From NCBI RefSeq assembly GCF_000502875.1, contig NZ_AYWX01000005.1, positions 169,164 to 233,163 of the forward strand: 64,000 nucleotides of DNA, given 5' to 3'. The translations under genes were made by a program, and so were the position numbers. Under the pieces are notes generated by a model. The model saw only the letters and a list, made by a program, of their open reading frames with translations, searched no databases and was not told the origin of the DNA. Source of the DNA: Mesorhizobium sp. L2C084A000. Its GTDB lineage: Bacteria > Pseudomonadota > Alphaproteobacteria > Rhizobiales > Rhizobiaceae. This document shows positions 61,883 through 64,000 of this stretch, one piece after another (the stretch's first letter is position 1; the number at the start of each line of letters is the position of its first letter).

Positions 61883-61925
61883 GCATGATCTGTTCCGAAA
61901 GGGATTTCACTTTTCGGGATCATGC
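61883..61925. repeat. Dispersed palindromic element, family A
   Basis: GCATGATC (61883-61890) and GATCATGC (61918-61925) exact inverted ends, with CCGAAA / TTTCGG inside. It lies 54 bases upstream of the TIGR02302 gene start, in the gap to the dehydratase gene. Confidence 0.85.
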
Positions 61926-62064
61926 TGTGGAGCGGGCAGGATAGCCCGACGCCTCACGACTCAAAGAATACCAGCAAACACGGCAAAGGCGAGGCAGTTC
62001 GGAAAAACGTGAAGTGGCCGTTATCGTTCCATCCTGCATACCCTTCAGAAGTTGGTGGGCCCCT

Positions 62065-63006
62065 TTAGAAGGTAGCGGGGTCTGCATTCGCCCCGCAGAC
62101 CAGTACGGCGACCCGTTCGCCCGCCGCCGGCGCATAGCGGCCGGACAGGACCGCGGCAAAGGCGGCCGCACCTCCCGGCTCGGAGATGATGCGAGCCCGG
62201 TTCCACAGCGCCTTCTGCGCGGCGATGATGTCGTCGTCACTGACCAGGATCGAGCGTTCGACAAAGGCCTCGGCGATCGGGAACATCATTTCGCCGACGC
62301 GCTTTGGCGCCAGCGAATCGGCGGCGATGCCCTCGGCCGGTGCGTCGACGGGGTGTCCGGCCTCGAAGGCGCGATGCAGCGTCGGCGCTCCTTCCGGCTC
62401 GACGGCGATGATGCGGATGCGGCCGGCAAACCAGGCAGCGATGCCGCCGATCAGGCCGCCGCCGCCGACAGCGACCAGCAGCGTGTCGATCTTAGGCAAA
62501 TCGCTCTCGATTTCGAGCCCGAGCGTGCCCTGGCCGACGAGCGTTTCCTCCTGGTTGAAGGCATGGATCTGCAAGGCGCCGGTCTCCTCGGCGAACCGTT
62601 CGCTGGCCGCCAGCGCCTCGGCGTAGCGGGCGCCGCCGACGATCAGTTCGGCGCCGTAGGAGCGGATTCGCTCCAGTTTGGCTGGCGGGCTCACTTCGGG
62701 AACGAAGATGGTCGCCTTGTGGCCGAGCCGCATGGCGGCATAGGCGACGGCCGCGCCATGGTTGCCGCCCGATGCCGCGACGACACCGGCGTCGGGAACC
62801 GGCCGCTCCAGGAGATTGGTGAAGGCGCCGCGCGCCTTGAACGAGCCGGAATGCTGCAGGCATTCGAGCTTCAGGTCGACGGCCAGCGGCGGCTGATCGA
62901 AGTCGGCCATGTCGACGCGCAGCACTGGCGTGTGCCTGATATAGGGGCGGATGCGCGGTTCCATCGCGGCAATGCGCTCGCGTGTGACGGTGATGCCATT
63001 CGTCAT
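62065..63006 (-). CDS. PLP-dependent threonine/serine dehydratase
   Basis: 313 residues. Fold-type II PLP enzyme: LQHSGSFKARGAF carries the cofactor lysine, ASGGNHGAAVAYAA binds the phosphate/substrate, VAVGGGGLIGG the PLP phosphate. It lacks the C-terminal ACT regulatory domain of biosynthetic IlvA, so it is a catabolic type (TdcB-like) or a serine racemase/dehydratase relative; substrate preference is open. ATG 63006 follows a GGGAGC ribosome binding site. Located 39 bases downstream of lysA. Confidence 0.9.
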   Translation of the reverse strand: MTNGITVTRERIAAMEPRIRPYIRHTPVLRVDMADFDQPPLAVDLKLECLQHSGSFKARGAFTNLLERPVPDAGVVAASGGNHGAAVAYAAMRLGHKATIFVPEVSPPAKLERIRSYGAELIVGGARYAEALAASERFAEETGALQIHAFNQEETLVGQGTLGLEIESDLPKIDTLLVAVGGGGLIGGIAAWFAGRIRIIAVEPEGAPTLHRAFEAGHPVDAPAEGIAADSLAPKRVGEMMFPIAEAFVERSILVSDDDIIAAQKALWNRARIISEPGGAAAFAAVLSGRYAPAAGERVAVLVCGANADPATF

Positions 63007-63045
63007 GATTGCTCCCTGGGACGGGTAGGTGTGTTTCCGGCGCTT

Positions 63046-64000
63046 CTATGCAAGCCAGTCGGGCATCGAATCCAGCCCAATCAGGTCGTCATAGGTCGGG
63101 CGTGGGCGCACGACGTGGAACCGGTCGCCGTCGACCAGCACCTCCGGCACCAACAGGCGGGTGTTGTAGGTGCCGGCCTGCACCGCGCCATAGGCGCCTG
63201 CGGTGGAGACGGCAATCAGATCGCCGGCCTTCAGCCTGGGCAGATCGCGGTCCAGGCCGATATAGTCGCCGGTCTCGCAGACCGGGCCGACCACGTCGAT
63301 CATCATGCGCGGCGTGTCGGCCGGCGGCTGCACGACCGGACGGATGTCGTGGAAGGCGTCGTAGAGCGTCGGCCGAATGAGATCGTTCATTGCGGCGTCG
63401 ACGACGAGGAAGTTCTTGGCGTCGCCTTCCTTCACGAAGATCACTTCCGAGACGAGGATGCCGGCATTGCCTGATATCAGCCGGCCAGGCTCGAACATCA
63501 CCTTCAGCCCGAGCTTGGTGACATGCTTCCTGACGATCTGGGCATAGGCGTCGGGCAGCGGCGGCGGGTTGTTGTCGATGCGGTAGGGAATGCCGAGCCC
63601 GCCGCCGACATCGATATGCTCGATGGCATGGCCGTCCGCCCGTAGCGCGCCGACCAGATCGACAAGTAGGGCGAAGGCATCGTCGAAGGGCTGCAGCTCG
63701 GTGATCTGGCTGCCGATATGGGTATCGATGCCGGTGATCCTGATGCCGGGAAGCTTTGCCGCGCGGGCATAAACCTGCCGCGCCCGCTGCCACGGGATGC
63801 CGAACTTGTTCTCGGCCTTGCCGGTGGAGATCTTCTTGTGGGTCTTGGCGTCGACGTCGGGATTGATGCGCAGCGAGATCGGCGCCACCTTGCCAAGGGC
63901 AGTGGCCCGCGCCGACAACAGCTCGAGTTCAGGCTCGGACTCGACGTTGAAGCAGAGGATGCCGGCGGCAAGGGCAAAGTCCATTTCGCGCGCGGTCTTG
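63046..64000 (-). CDS. lysA: Diaminopimelate decarboxylase (C-terminal part, runs off the window)
   Basis: About 318 residues of a ~420-residue enzyme; the N terminus with the PLP lysine lies beyond base 64000. PLP-dependent alanine-racemase-fold enzyme that decarboxylates meso-diaminopimelate to lysine. NPDVDAKTHKKISTGKAENKFG, GIDTHIGSQIT, HIDVGGGLGIPY (phosphate-binding), MFEPGRLISGNAG and the second-domain GPVCETGDYIGLDR (catalytic Cys/Glu) and AGAYGAVQAGTYN are diagnostic. Ends WLA at 63046. Confidence 0.97.
   Translation of the reverse strand, partial: KTAREMDFALAAGILCFNVESEPELELLSARATALGKVAPISLRINPDVDAKTHKKISTGKAENKFGIPWQRARQVYARAAKLPGIRITGIDTHIGSQITELQPFDDAFALLVDLVGALRADGHAIEHIDVGGGLGIPYRIDNNPPPLPDAYAQIVRKHVTKLGLKVMFEPGRLISGNAGILVSEVIFVKEGDAKNFLVVDAAMNDLIRPTLYDAFHDIRPVVQPPADTPRMMIDVVGPVCETGDYIGLDRDLPRLKAGDLIAVSTAGAYGAVQAGTYNTRLLVPEVLVDGDRFHVVRPRPTYDDLIGLDSMPDWLA

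Overview
The window looks like chromosomal DNA of a Mesorhizobium-like alphaproteobacterium (Rhizobiales). Evidence: high G+C coding sequence, rhizobial gene neighbourhoods (xerD / small membrane protein / aroK-aroB / CBS protein; cobS-cobT next to a J-domain protein; hisC-tyrC beside metX-metW; ftsE-ftsX, hpt, a TIGR02302-type protein and lysA), an alphaproteobacterial SAM-II riboswitch and a CtrA-type box. There is no rRNA operon, insertion sequence, prophage or CRISPR array. Nearly all of it is housekeeping DNA with close gene packing and many ATGA/GTGA stop-start overlaps.

Layout. 0-2.3 kb: end of a sugar ABC importer (permease, binding protein) plus a sugar epimerase. 2.3-9.3 kb: cupin, cytochrome b561, tRNA-Arg(CCT), M20 amidohydrolase, D-Ala-D-Ala carboxypeptidase, CobW GTPase, TusA-like protein and L,D-transpeptidase lipoprotein. 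9.4-14.4 kb: accA, xerD, a 50-residue membrane protein, aroK-aroB and a CBS/CorC protein. 14.4-19.4 kb: the prkA-yeaH-spoVR stress operon. 19.5-28.6 kb: hydrolase, TPP enzyme, BolA, J-domain protein, cobaltochelatase cobS-cobT, secreted phytase-like esterase, spermidine-synthase-like protein and a queuosine-precursor transporter. 28.8-36.8 kb: rpmB, DUF3108, two membrane proteins, DUF985 cupin, gloB, methyltransferase, a frameshifted ABC exporter and DUF1194. 36.9-40.5 kb: a lower-G+C patch with two glycosyltransferases and an Stf0 sulfotransferase. 40.5-48.4 kb: metW, metX, hisC, tyrC, PfkB kinase, DUF2125, ChaC and aldo/keto reductase. 48.5-53 kb: LysE exporter, PlsC-type acyltransferase, LysR regulator, a broken DUF1348 gene, PNPOx-like protein and YdcF. 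53-64 kb: ftsX-ftsE, hpt, response regulator, EamA exporter with LysR regulator, VOC protein, TIGR02302 membrane protein, threonine/serine dehydratase and the C-terminal part of lysA.

The most interesting non-coding signals are: a compact preQ1-I-like riboswitch whose pseudoknot would pair with the start codon of the queuosine-precursor transporter; a textbook SAM-II riboswitch followed by an intrinsic terminator ahead of metX; five short dyads at an 18-20 base period between gloB and a divergent methyltransferase; a full CtrA box ahead of ftsE; an EcfG-like promoter ahead of prkA; and at least two families of dispersed intergenic palindromes at gene ends. Three genes appear damaged or remodelled (ABC exporter frameshift, DUF1348 frameshift, CorC-type protein without its DUF21 domain), and a 17-base tandem duplication has moved the stop codon of the small gene before xerD.

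All functional calls are from reading the translated sequence and remembered family features. No database search was run.
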